This document shows positions 46,068 to 54,198 of a stretch of 64,000 bases of DNA, piece after piece. The notes under the pieces are model-generated. The model saw only the letters and a list, made by a program, of their open reading frames with translations, was not told where the DNA came from and ran no database searches. Within the stretch, counting starts at the first letter, position 1, and the number at the start of each line of letters is the position of its first letter. Origin of the DNA: Pseudomonas sp. B21-048 (GTDB lineage: Bacteria > Pseudomonadota > Gammaproteobacteria > Pseudomonadales > Pseudomonadaceae); contig NZ_CP087168.1 of NCBI RefSeq assembly GCF_024748615.1, positions 3,410,001-3,474,000 of the forward strand, written 5' to 3'. The position numbers and the translations under genes were made by a program.

Positions 46068-47645
46068 TCAGTTGGCAATGACGCTCATGTTCCGGCCACT
46101 GGCCTTGGCCACATACAGCGCCTTGTCTGCCGCGCCGATCAAGTCCTCGGGCTGGGTCTGCGCCATCTGGTTATAGGCGCAGACCCCCAGGCTGACCGTG
46201 ACCACGCCTTCGGGACTGCCACTGTGCTTGATGTCAATTTGCTGAACCGCGCGACGGATTTTTTCGGCGACTAGAAACGCTCCCACGTAATCGGTACCCG
46301 GCAGCACCACCGTGAACTCCTCGCCACCGAAGCGCGCAGCGAGATCGCCGGGGCGCTTGATGTTGTCGGTGATGATGGCGCTGATTTTGCGCAAACACTC
46401 ATCGCCCGCCAGATGACCATACCGATCATTGAAAACCTTGAAATGATCGACATCGATCATCAGCAACGCAAGGCTGGTGTGGGTACGCCTGGCGCGGCCC
46501 ATTTCCGCCAGGATGAACAAATCGAATTGACGCCGATTGGAAAGCCCGGTCAGCGCATCTTCCATCGCCAGCAACTTAAGGCTGTGGTTGACCTCGATAA
46601 GTTTTTCCTGAGCCTCCAGCAACTCGCTCTGAATATGATTCTGCTGCTTCATGACGCGGATCAGGCGATAGCCGAGAAAGCCCAGAAACCCCAGCAGCAA
46701 TGACACGATGCCTGCTCTGCGTATTGACTCCTGCTTCCAGCCGGCCAGGACTTCATTCTTGTCGAGCGCGGCAAAGACAATAAGCGGATAACCCTGGACC
46801 CGCCGAAACCCTGCCACCCGCTCCACCCCGTCCACGTAGGACTTGACCGTTGCCGTACCGGAATCACCCTTGGGCAACAGTTGGGTGAACAGCGGCCCCT
46901 TGGCGACGCTGGTGCCAATGTCGGCTTCGTTGAACGGGCGGCGAACGACGATGCTGGCGTCATCGGCGATTAGGTTGATCACCCCGTTGTTACCCATGTC
47001 GATGCTGTTGTACAGGTCCAGGAAATGATTGAGGTAGATCGAAGCCACTACCACCCCGGCAAACCGGCCATCGGCATGATTGATTCGGCGTGACACGGTC
47101 ATGATCCATTCGCCGGTGGAGCGACTTTTTATCGACGGACCGATATGAGGACCACGGTCGGGATGATCACGGTGGTAGATGAAATATTCACGGTCGGAAT
47201 TATTGGCATTGGGCGGCACAATGTTAATGGCATTGGCGAGCCAACGTCCTTCTTCGTCGAAAACGAACAACCCGTGGATTTGTGGCAGCTCACTGCGCTG
47301 GGCCTGGAGCAAACGTTGCAATCGGGGAAATTTCGCCGGTTCCATGCCATCGTTTTCGAGGCGATCCACCAAGGCAAACAGCAACGTGTCGGCCTGTTTG
47401 ATCGAGGCCTGCGTCTGTGAAGCCAGGGTTTGCGCCAGGTTGGACATCGCCACTTCGCTGCCGCGCAAATGATACTGACGCGCGTTCCAGCCCTCCCCGA
47501 TCACAATCGCCGTCATGGACAGACACACCGCAACGAGCAGAAAGACCGCGTATCGAACCTTGAGCGTTGATCCAACAGGCTCAGGCACCAAAGGCGGGGC
47601 GAGCCTGGCGCTTTCAATACGATCTTTGACGGACGGATGACCCAT
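46068..47645 (-). CDS. Diguanylate cyclase with dCache sensor and GGEEF domain
   Basis: This 525-residue membrane protein makes cyclic di-GMP. The N-terminal transmembrane helix (about residues 30-50) is followed by a periplasmic dCache domain (about 55-290; see FFIYHR-like DREYFIYHRDHPDRG and STGEWIMTVSRRI). A second helix (about 305-325), a short coiled linker and the GGDEF domain (about 355-520) follow. The active site reads RFGGEEF, and RPGD lies five residues before it, an intact RxxD inhibitory site. Both suggest an active, feedback-inhibited enzyme that reads a periplasmic ligand. Confidence 0.94.
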   Translation of the reverse strand: MGHPSVKDRIESARLAPPLVPEPVGSTLKVRYAVFLLVAVCLSMTAIVIGEGWNARQYHLRGSEVAMSNLAQTLASQTQASIKQADTLLFALVDRLENDGMEPAKFPRLQRLLQAQRSELPQIHGLFVFDEEGRWLANAINIVPPNANNSDREYFIYHRDHPDRGPHIGPSIKSRSTGEWIMTVSRRINHADGRFAGVVVASIYLNHFLDLYNSIDMGNNGVINLIADDASIVVRRPFNEADIGTSVAKGPLFTQLLPKGDSGTATVKSYVDGVERVAGFRRVQGYPLIVFAALDKNEVLAGWKQESIRRAGIVSLLLGFLGFLGYRLIRVMKQQNHIQSELLEAQEKLIEVNHSLKLLAMEDALTGLSNRRQFDLFILAEMGRARRTHTSLALLMIDVDHFKVFNDRYGHLAGDECLRKISAIITDNIKRPGDLAARFGGEEFTVVLPGTDYVGAFLVAEKIRRAVQQIDIKHSGSPEGVVTVSLGVCAYNQMAQTQPEDLIGAADKALYVAKASGRNMSVIAN

Positions 47646-47794
47646 GACGCTCCCTGAATCCCTTATGTCATGGCGAACTTTCCCGTTCGCCCTTTCAGCG
47701 CCAGCCTGCCGTGGCTGGCGCTCTGATCATTACAACCCGACAACGATACGATAGGTTATTTGCACGAAAACGCTCATCGTCAGCAATTGCAAGG

Positions 47795-48322
47795 TTATTG
47801 CGGCGTCTGTTTGATCGCCTCAAGCCAGGCCGGATTCAATTGCGTTTGCTCAGTCTCGATGCCCAGCGCTTGCATCCGTGCCTTGTGCTGGTCCATCTCA
47901 CGGGTCAACTGGCTATGGTCGCTGGAGTTGCCGTCCAACTGGTGCATCTGGCTCAGCCCCAGATGATAAAAACGCAGCAACTTCATGGCAATCGGATCGC
48001 CCTTCTCCACCGCCGCCGTCACCCGGTGCATGACGTTGGTAATGCTCATCAGATTGCGTTTGAGCTGCCAACCATAAACCGCTGGCGCCATCCATTCCTG
48101 GGTCCAGAACGTGCCGCGCAGCAGCGCCGCCATCAGCAACACCGCGGCAAACACGCCGCCCACGTTAAAACGCAGATTGTCGCCACCGGGCTCACCGAAC
48201 AGCGCCACCGCCGCCGTGGACAGCGCCATCGCCAGCGCCAGGAACATCAGGGCGATGATCACCGTGCTGCGCCGCGTCTGGCGTCGATAGGTTTGGGCAT
48301 TCATCGGCTGGATTTCGAACAT
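47795..48322 (-). CDS. DUF3087 membrane protein
   Basis: This 175-residue protein has two transmembrane segments near residues 18-60 and a soluble helical C-terminal half (KRNLMSITNVMHRVTAAVEKG). The pattern matches DUF3087 proteins of gamma-proteobacteria; function is unknown. The start MFEIQPMNAQTYRRQ follows GGAAGCCTGCCGCG. It stands alone, and an inverted repeat AGCGCCAGC/GCTGGCGCT at 47697-47722 may terminate it. Confidence 0.8.
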   Translation of the reverse strand: MFEIQPMNAQTYRRQTRRSTVIIALMFLALAMALSTAAVALFGEPGGDNLRFNVGGVFAAVLLMAALLRGTFWTQEWMAPAVYGWQLKRNLMSITNVMHRVTAAVEKGDPIAMKLLRFYHLGLSQMHQLDGNSSDHSQLTREMDQHKARMQALGIETEQTQLNPAWLEAIKQTPQ

Positions 48323-48535
48323 CGCGGCAGGCTTCCTTGGGGGTGTGAGCAAAAAGAGCGCAAGGCATTATCGCCTCCCCGAAAGATTTAGCTATGCTGG
48401 AGCGCCTTTACATCTTTTCATCGTCAAACGGGGAACATGGCGATACAGCGCAGTTCGTGCCATCTTCATCATGGATACACACTATTCGGATGCCATGCGC
48501 CTGCCGGCGGGTGACATCGTTTTAAGGATCATTGA

Positions 48536-49909
48536 ATGACCCAACGACATGTAATCAACGCCTCGGTCAGCCCTAAAGGCAGCCTGGAAACACTGTCCCA
48601 ACGTGAAGTACAGCAACTGAGCCAAGCCTCAACCGGAATCACCTACACGCTGTTTCGCCAGTGCGCCCTGGCCATCCTCAATACCGGCGCCCACGTCGAT
48701 AACGCCAAGACCATTCTGGAAGCCTACAAAGACTTCGAAATCCGTATTCACCAGCAAGACCGCGGCGTGCGCCTGGAACTGCTGAACGCCCCGGCCGATG
48801 CTTTCGTCGACGGCGAAATGATCGCCAGCACCCGCGAAATGCTCTTCAGCGCCCTGCGCGACATCGTCTACACCGAAAACGAACTCGACGCCTTGAGCAT
48901 CGACCTGAGCACCTCCCAAGGCATCAGCGACTACGTTTTCCACCTGCTACGCAACGCACGCACCCTGCGCCCCGGCGTCGAACCGAAAATCGTGGTGTGC
49001 TGGGGCGGCCACTCGATCAACACCGAAGAATACAAATACACCAAGAAAGTCGGCCACGAACTCGGCCTGCGCAGCTTGGACATCTGCACCGGTTGCGGCC
49101 CGGGCGTGATGAAAGGCCCGATGAAAGGCGCGACCATCGCCCACGCCAAGCAGCGCATCCACGGCGGCCGCTACCTCGGCTTGACCGAACCCGGGATCAT
49201 CGCCGCCGAAGCGCCGAACCCGATCGTCAACGAACTGGTGATCCTGCCGGACATCGAAAAACGTCTGGAAGCCTTCGTCCGCGTCGGCCACGGCATCATC
49301 ATTTTTCCGGGCGGCGCGGGCACGGCCGAAGAATTCCTGTACCTGCTCGGCATCCTGATGCACCCGGACAACGAAGGCCTGCCCTTCCCGGTGGTCCTCA
49401 CCGGGCCGAAAAGCGCCGCGCCATATCTGGAGCAATTGCACGCTTTCGTCGGCGCCACCCTCGGTGAAGCCGCGCAGCAGCACTACGAGATCATCATCGA
49501 CGACCCGATTGAAGTAGCGCGGCAAATGACTCAGGGCCTCAAAGAGGTCAAACAGTTCCGTCGCGAGCGCAACGACGCGTTCCATTTCAACTGGCTGCTG
49601 AAGATCGACGAAGGCTTCCAGCGCCCTTTCGACCCGACCCACGCCAACATGGCCAACCTGCAACTGAGCCGCAACCTGCCCTCGCACGAACTGGCCGCCA
49701 ACCTGCGCCGAGCGTTCTCCGGTATCGTCGCCGGCAACGTCAAGGACAAGGGCATTCGCCTGATCGAAGAACACGGGCCGTACCAGATCCGTGGCGATGC
49801 CGCCGTCATGCAACCGCTGGACAAGTTGCTCAAAGCCTTCGTCGCCCAGCACCGGATGAAACTGCCGGGCGGCGCGGAATATGTGCCGTGTTATCAGGTG
49901 GTGGCTTAG
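48536..49909 (+). CDS. ppnN: PpnN (YgdH), nucleotide 5'-monophosphate nucleosidase
   Basis: This 457-residue LOG-family nucleosidase cleaves ribose 5-phosphate from purine and pyrimidine nucleoside monophosphates. In E. coli it is regulated by ppGpp. The Rossmann-like core has CWGGHSIN, CTGCGPGVMKGPMKG and FPGGAGTAEE. The N- and C-terminal domains have the full PpnN length. AAGGATCATTG precedes ATG. A strong intrinsic terminator follows at 49960-49990. Confidence 0.93.
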   Translation: MTQRHVINASVSPKGSLETLSQREVQQLSQASTGITYTLFRQCALAILNTGAHVDNAKTILEAYKDFEIRIHQQDRGVRLELLNAPADAFVDGEMIASTREMLFSALRDIVYTENELDALSIDLSTSQGISDYVFHLLRNARTLRPGVEPKIVVCWGGHSINTEEYKYTKKVGHELGLRSLDICTGCGPGVMKGPMKGATIAHAKQRIHGGRYLGLTEPGIIAAEAPNPIVNELVILPDIEKRLEAFVRVGHGIIIFPGGAGTAEEFLYLLGILMHPDNEGLPFPVVLTGPKSAAPYLEQLHAFVGATLGEAAQQHYEIIIDDPIEVARQMTQGLKEVKQFRRERNDAFHFNWLLKIDEGFQRPFDPTHANMANLQLSRNLPSHELAANLRRAFSGIVAGNVKDKGIRLIEEHGPYQIRGDAAVMQPLDKLLKAFVAQHRMKLPGGAEYVPCYQVVA

Positions 49910-49959
49910 TAGCAAAACCCTGTGTGCGGGCTTGAGTTGCCGTTTAAACCACTGAAAAC

Positions 49960-49990
49960 AAGAACCCCGCGTAATGCGGGGTTCTTGCAT
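49960..49990 (+). terminator. Intrinsic terminator of ppnN
   Basis: AAGAACCCCGC pairs perfectly with GCGGGGTTCTT across the five-base loop GTAAT. It lies about 50 bases after the ppnN stop. A T-tract follows only weakly, but the stem is strong. Confidence 0.85.
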
Positions 49991-50014
49991 TTGGGGACTG
50001 GGTCTATGGAGCGC

Positions 50015-50045
50015 TCTGTGGCGAGGGGGCTTGCTCCCGTTGGGT
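50015..50045. repeat. Single REP element, GTGGCGAGGG type
   Basis: TGTGGCGAGGGGGCTTGCTC matches the arms of the REPIN at 2311-2473. It has no facing partner, so it is a solitary REP. Confidence 0.7.
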
Positions 50046-50105
50046 TGCGAAGCGGCCCAAATCCTGCAACCGCATTTATGCAGGCACACCGCATATTGAT
50101 CGTCG

Positions 50106-50465
50106 CTAGCCTCGCGGGTCGAGATTATCCAGCACCCGATTGACTGCCAACTCACCCAGCATGACCACCTGCTGAATCCCCAACATCATGTTGCGATGTG
50201 GCATGTCCATCAATCCGGCGAACTCACTGAGCATCATGCTCGCTGACGCCAGGGATTCGCAGGCGTTGACCAGCAGGGTTTCGTTATCGACCTTCGCACC
50301 CACATGGTAAATGGTGCTGGGTTTGCGCTTGGTGTCTTTGGGGATGGGCGGCTTGAGGTAGTGATCGAGGGCGCGGTCGGCGGCTTCGTTGAGCTTTTTT
50401 GAATCGAGGGAATCGTAGGGGGATGTTGGATCGGTTTCCGGTGGGTTGGGTGTCGGTTTGATCAT
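50106..50465 (-). CDS. DUF6124 family protein
   Basis: This 119-residue protein begins MIKPTPNPPETDPTSPYDSL with a Pro-rich N-terminus. A helical domain with LLVNACESLASASMMLSEFA and MMLGIQQVVMLGELAVNRVL follows. The pattern fits DUF6124 proteins typical of Pseudomonas. Function is unknown. The upstream minus-strand leader of about 170 bases is unusual in structure and is listed separately. ATG follows AGGAGCTTCATCG. Confidence 0.78.
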   Translation of the reverse strand: MIKPTPNPPETDPTSPYDSLDSKKLNEAADRALDHYLKPPIPKDTKRKPSTIYHVGAKVDNETLLVNACESLASASMMLSEFAGLMDMPHRNMMLGIQQVVMLGELAVNRVLDNLDPRG

Positions 50466-50640
50466 CGATGAAGCTCCTAGAGTCATGGAGCAGCCACTGT
50501 TCGCTGCGAGACGAAAAGAGGTGGCAGCTATACGCAGGTCGCAGACCGAGACTCTAGAACCGGCAGACCCGAAGGTCTCCCACGTACAGCCGCCATAACA
50601 TGAACGGACAGGCGTACCTGTTCACGAACGGAGGATGTTG
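50466..50640 (-). ncRNA. Candidate structured 5' leader of the DUF6124 gene
   Basis: Read on the minus strand, this stretch holds a hairpin AGACC-UUCG-GGUCU (50565-50578), which has a cUUCGg tetraloop. A second imperfect hairpin lies around 50602-50630 (GAACAGGT/ACGCCTGTCC). The region then runs directly into the gene. I recall similar leaders before DUF6124/DUF3077 genes of fluorescent pseudomonads, but this is from memory. It could be a regulatory leader or small RNA. Confidence 0.4.
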
Positions 50641-50841
50641 TGCGTCTAGAGATACACGGGCTGCGAGACCCGATCGCGGATTCGTCAGCGACCCGGAAAC
50701 GATAGAGCCCGGCCTCAAGGCGCACAAGCCGGCGGATTCTGGCGTAGTCGTAGGCAACGGCGCAAGGTTGTGTAGCCTGAGTGAGTATCTGGAAGTGTCG
50801 TTTAAACAGTGCTTGTTTATCAGTCTGACACCGAGCCTTGT

Positions 50842-50897
50842 GGTGGCTGTACTGGCCTCATCGCGGGCAAGCCCGCGAAGAGGCCAGTACAGCCACC
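50842..50897. repeat. 56-bp near-perfect palindrome (REP pair)
   Basis: The outer arms GGTGGCTGTACTGGCCTC and GAGGCCAGTACAGCCACC are perfect reverse complements. The inner hairpin TCGCGGGC-AA-GCCCGCGA is also perfect; only one A-A pair interrupts the full stem. The core matches the GCGGGCAAGCCCGC REP common in Pseudomonas. It lies 10 bases past the end of the FAD/NAD(P) gene and probably terminates it. Confidence 0.85.
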
Positions 50898-50906
50898 AAC
50901 TATCTG

Positions 50907-52328
50907 TCAATCCACCAATCGCGCCGCGAGAAACTTGGCCTGGCTCGCCACATCAGTCACCGCCGTGCTCTCCCACCACATCCCGCGCAACGGTGGGCCC
51001 ATGGCGAACAAACGGCTGGCGACCTGCCCATCGGCGCTTAGCACCGCGCCGTCATCCGCGGCGGCGATGCCCAACGCCAATGGCCCCGGCCGCACCAGCC
51101 CGCATGCCAACAGCTGCTGCGGCAATGGCCGCGCCACTCGTCGCCAGTCGTATTCGATGCCACTGGAGTTGATCAGCGCAGCGCCCTGCACCACGCAGGT
51201 TTCGGCCTCGCCACGCCGACGAATGCGAATGCTGACCTCCCCGTTCAACGAAGGCTCCAACCCTTTGAACGACGCAGCATGAATCCGCAACCGCCCTTCC
51301 CCGTGCAGCCGCGCCACCAACTCGGCACTCAACGGCGGCGAGCGGTGGTGATGGCTTTCCCACCACGGCCGCACATGCCGTACAAACTGCCGACGTTGCA
51401 TATCCGTCGCCTGACTCCACAACCGCCCAATGTGCGCCCGCACGGTGTCGAGTGGCGCTTGCCAATCGATGCCCTGGGCGATGGCGTCCCGACAGTGCCG
51501 ACGCAGTTCGCGCAGCAGCTGACGCGGTGTGCGAATGCTGTGATCCTCGGCCAGGAAATCCGCCCAGGCCGGCGGCTGTCGTCGCACATGCGGCAGCAGA
51601 CCATGCCGGGAAAACACTTCGATCTGCCCGCGATGCCCGGCCTGTTCCAGCGACACCACGGCATCGACCATCGTCAAGCCCGAGCCGATGATCAGCACCG
51701 TCGACTGCGGATCAAGCTGACGCATGGCGGTCACATCCCACGGATCGAACGCCGCGGCGTTCAAGCCACTGGGTTCGGTTTGCGGCGTGCGCGCGGCGGG
51801 GAACATGCCAGTGGCCAGCACCGTATAGGCGCCCTGCAAACATTGGCCATCGTTCAAAGTCAGGCGCACCGAATCGATATCGGTCTGCACCTCGACCACT
51901 TCCGCGCGCACGTGCTCCACCGTCGAGCCGTACCGCGCGCCCATCACCTGCGCCTCGTCCAGACGCTGCTGCACATAAACGCCAAACAGACCGCGCGGCG
52001 GAAATAATTCGCTGATCGGCACCTCTTGCTGATCCGACTCCGGCCAACCGCCGGCCGCAATGTACTCGGCCAGCCATTGGGTCAAATCATCAGCATTGTC
52101 GGGATCGACACTCATCCGCGCCGCATTGCCATTGAGCGTATGGCCCAACTCCACCGCGCTGTAGGCCTCGCCCCGACCCAGTTCAGCCCGGGGTTCGATC
52201 ACCAGCACCACACGCTTGCCCGGCAAACGCAACAACTGCGCCGCCAGCATCGTGCCGCTGAGGCCGCCGCCGATGATCAGGATGTCCGCGTGTCGGATGG
52301 TCGCCTGCCCGTTTGGGGTGTCAGTCAT
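50907..52328 (-). CDS. FAD/NAD(P)-binding protein
   Basis: This 473-residue protein has an FAD-binding GxGxxG motif near the N-terminus (DILIIGGGLSGTMLAAQLL) followed by an acidic-ended strand (LVIEPRAELGRGEAYS). A second dinucleotide site lies at VLIIGSGLTMVDAVVSLEQAG. The fold matches the NAD_binding_9/HcaD-like flavoprotein family. Two other blocks stand out: NGNAARMSVDPDN and a C-terminal AMGPPLRGMWWEST. A role in small-molecule oxidation or hydroxylation is likely, but the substrate is unknown. The gene is divergent from nothing and follows the XRE-cupin gene by 45 bases on the same strand. Confidence 0.84.
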   Translation of the reverse strand: MTDTPNGQATIRHADILIIGGGLSGTMLAAQLLRLPGKRVVLVIEPRAELGRGEAYSAVELGHTLNGNAARMSVDPDNADDLTQWLAEYIAAGGWPESDQQEVPISELFPPRGLFGVYVQQRLDEAQVMGARYGSTVEHVRAEVVEVQTDIDSVRLTLNDGQCLQGAYTVLATGMFPAARTPQTEPSGLNAAAFDPWDVTAMRQLDPQSTVLIIGSGLTMVDAVVSLEQAGHRGQIEVFSRHGLLPHVRRQPPAWADFLAEDHSIRTPRQLLRELRRHCRDAIAQGIDWQAPLDTVRAHIGRLWSQATDMQRRQFVRHVRPWWESHHHRSPPLSAELVARLHGEGRLRIHAASFKGLEPSLNGEVSIRIRRRGEAETCVVQGAALINSSGIEYDWRRVARPLPQQLLACGLVRPGPLALGIAAADDGAVLSADGQVASRLFAMGPPLRGMWWESTAVTDVASQAKFLAARLVD

Positions 52329-52373
52329 GGCGTTCTCATTGATCAGTGTTTACCTGCGTTGGCGAGCAAATTG

Positions 52374-52949
52374 TCAGATCACCACATTACGCACAAACCG
52401 CGCCACTACCGCCCCATCGTTGTGATAGGAATGCGGCTGATTACTGGCAAACATGAAGAACTCACCGGCTGCGATTTTCTGTGGCTGATCGCCGAGCATC
52501 AGGGTCAGGCAGCCTTCGAACACATAGAGCTGTTCGCTCCAGCCTTCCGCATCCGGTTCCGAGGGATAATGTTCGCCCGGTTCCAGGCGCCATTCCCACA
52601 GTTCAACTTCGCGGGTGGCGGTGGCTTTCGACAATAGCACCGCTTTACTGCCAGGAATGGTGCCAGCCCAGGCCAGTTCGTTGATGCGGCTCGGGTCGCG
52701 GGCATCCGGGGCCTGGATCAGGTCGCTGAAGGCTACATCCAGCGCTTCGGCCACGCGATCGAGGGTGGTCAGGCTGACATTCTTCTCGCCGGCCTCGATG
52801 GCTACCAGCATACGACGGCTGACCCCGGACTTTTCGGCCAGGGCGCTCTGGCTCATGTCAGCGGCGTGACGCAGACGTCGAACGTTCTGGCTGACGTGCT
52901 GGAGGACCGACGCCCGTTGGGTGGAATCTTTGTGCACTATATTGCTCAC
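52374..52949 (-). CDS. XRE-family regulator with cupin domain
   Basis: This 191-residue protein combines an N-terminal helix-turn-helix (VRRLRHAADMSQSALAEKSG then VSRRMLVAIEAGEKNVSLTT) with a C-terminal cupin_2 domain (PGEHYPSEPD, LYVFEGCLTLMLGDQ, AAGEFFMFASNQPHSYHN). It is divergent from the DMT transporter gene at 53022, and a perfect 12-bp palindrome in the gap could be its operator. It begins with GTG at 52949. It probably controls the transporter and perhaps the flavoprotein downstream on its own strand. Confidence 0.9.
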   Translation of the reverse strand: MSNIVHKDSTQRASVLQHVSQNVRRLRHAADMSQSALAEKSGVSRRMLVAIEAGEKNVSLTTLDRVAEALDVAFSDLIQAPDARDPSRINELAWAGTIPGSKAVLLSKATATREVELWEWRLEPGEHYPSEPDAEGWSEQLYVFEGCLTLMLGDQPQKIAAGEFFMFASNQPHSYHNDGAVVARFVRNVVI

Positions 52950-52962
52950 TTGATGGTATTGC

Positions 52963-52974
52963 GCAGTATACTGC
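52963..52974. promoter_or_regulatory. Perfect palindrome in the XRE-DMT intergenic region
   Basis: GCAGTATACTGC is a perfect 12-bp inverted repeat 14 bases upstream of the XRE start and 48 bases upstream of the transporter start. It is the best operator candidate for autoregulation and control of the transporter. Confidence 0.6.
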
Positions 52975-53021
52975 CCAACTTCCGGCGCATTGTGCGTCTC
53001 CCTCAGGTAGCGCGCAAGGTC

Positions 53022-53960
53022 ATGACGTCGGTGAACTCCTCCCCTGCTTCCTCCCGTTTCTCACGGTTCAGTAAAGCTGAATGCGTGTTGGTGCTGATCA
53101 CCATGATCTGGGGCGGGACCTTTCTGCTAGTGCAGCATGCGATGACCGTCAGCGGGCCGATGTTTTTCGTCGGCCTGCGTTTTGCGGCAGCGGCGAGTCT
53201 TGTGGCGCTGTTCTCCTGGCGTCATCTGCGCGAACTGACCTTGTTCGAACTCAAGGCTGGGGCGTTTATCGGCGTGGCGATCATGCTCGGTTATGGCTTG
53301 CAAACCGTGGGTTTGCAGAGCATCCCCAGCAGTCAGTCGGCGTTCATTACCGCGCTGTATGTGCCGTTCGTGCCGTTGCTGCAATGGCTGGTGCTGGGGC
53401 GGCGTCCGGGGTTGATGCCGAGCATCGGGATCATGCTGGCCTTTACCGGGTTGATGCTGCTGTCGGGACCTGCCGGTGCGGCTCTCAATTTCAGCCCCGG
53501 TGAAATCGCTACATTGATCAGCGCCGTGGCGATTGCGGCAGAGATCATTCTGATCAGCACGTATGCCGGCCAGGTCGATGTGCGCCGGGTGACGGTGGTG
53601 CAACTGGCGGTGACGTCGGTGCTGGCATTTTTGATGGTGGTGCCGACTCAGGAAGTGATTCCGGGGTTCTCCTGGTTGTTATTGTGCAGCGCGCTGGGGC
53701 TGGGCGCGGCGAGTGCGGCGATTCAGGTGGCGATGAACTGGGCGCAGAAAAGTGTGTCGCCGACGCGAGCGACGCTGATCTATGCCGGTGAACCGGTGTG
53801 GGCCGGGATTGCCGGGCGGATTGCCGGGGAGCGGTTGCCGGCGATTGCGTTGGTGGGGGCGGGATTGATTGTGGCGGCGGTGATTGTCAGTGAGTTGAAG
53901 ACCAAGGGTAAGGCGGTTCTTGAGGTTGAGGACGATCTGGATCGCGAAGCCGAGCACTGA
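53022..53960 (+). CDS. EamA/DMT-family transporter
   Basis: This 312-residue protein has about ten transmembrane helices in two EamA repeats: the first contains MIWGGTFLLVQHAMTVSGPM, the second MNWAQKSVSPTRATLIYAGE-like sequences. Family members export amino acids, metabolites or drugs; the substrate is unknown. ATG at 53022 was chosen because it follows GCGCAAGGTC and gives the normal N-terminus. An upstream extension lies in the divergent operator. A REPIN overlaps its stop codon. Confidence 0.88.
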   Translation: MTSVNSSPASSRFSRFSKAECVLVLITMIWGGTFLLVQHAMTVSGPMFFVGLRFAAAASLVALFSWRHLRELTLFELKAGAFIGVAIMLGYGLQTVGLQSIPSSQSAFITALYVPFVPLLQWLVLGRRPGLMPSIGIMLAFTGLMLLSGPAGAALNFSPGEIATLISAVAIAAEIILISTYAGQVDVRRVTVVQLAVTSVLAFLMVVPTQEVIPGFSWLLLCSALGLGAASAAIQVAMNWAQKSVSPTRATLIYAGEPVWAGIAGRIAGERLPAIALVGAGLIVAAVIVSELKTKGKAVLEVEDDLDREAEH

Positions 53961-54065
53961 TCGTTCCCATGCTCTGAGTGGGAATGCAGCCCGGGACGCT
54001 CCGCGTCCGAAGAGCGGACACAGAGCGTCCATTGAGGCATTCAACGCGGGAGCGTGGGAACGATC
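53959..54065. repeat. REPIN, third of three copies, overlapping a stop codon
   Basis: GATCGTTCCCATGCTCTGAG starts the left arm and GGGAGCGTGGGAACGATC ends the right arm, with inner GGACGCTC-type repeats. Its first two bases are the last two of the DMT transporter stop codon. It is the most diverged of the three copies. Confidence 0.82.
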
Positions 54066-54198
54066 GAACCGGACCGTTGAAACAATGTGAAGCAGGAGTT
54101 TTCTGTTTACCTCGTAGGATTTCTGCGACAGCTTGGCGTTTGGTGATCCGGGAGCTGGCACGTATGATGCTTAACAAACTTCCGCAGATTAGAAGCCT

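Noticed and set aside
48947..50155. Long minus-strand frame opposite ppnN
   Set aside because: It is the mirror of ppnN codon bias; the sense protein has all LOG-family motifs.
50600..51172. Plus-strand frame beginning MNGQAYLFTNGG opposite the DUF6124 leader and the FAD gene
   Set aside because: It runs through a leader, a perfect palindrome and antisense into the FAD/NAD(P) gene; no ribosome site supports it.
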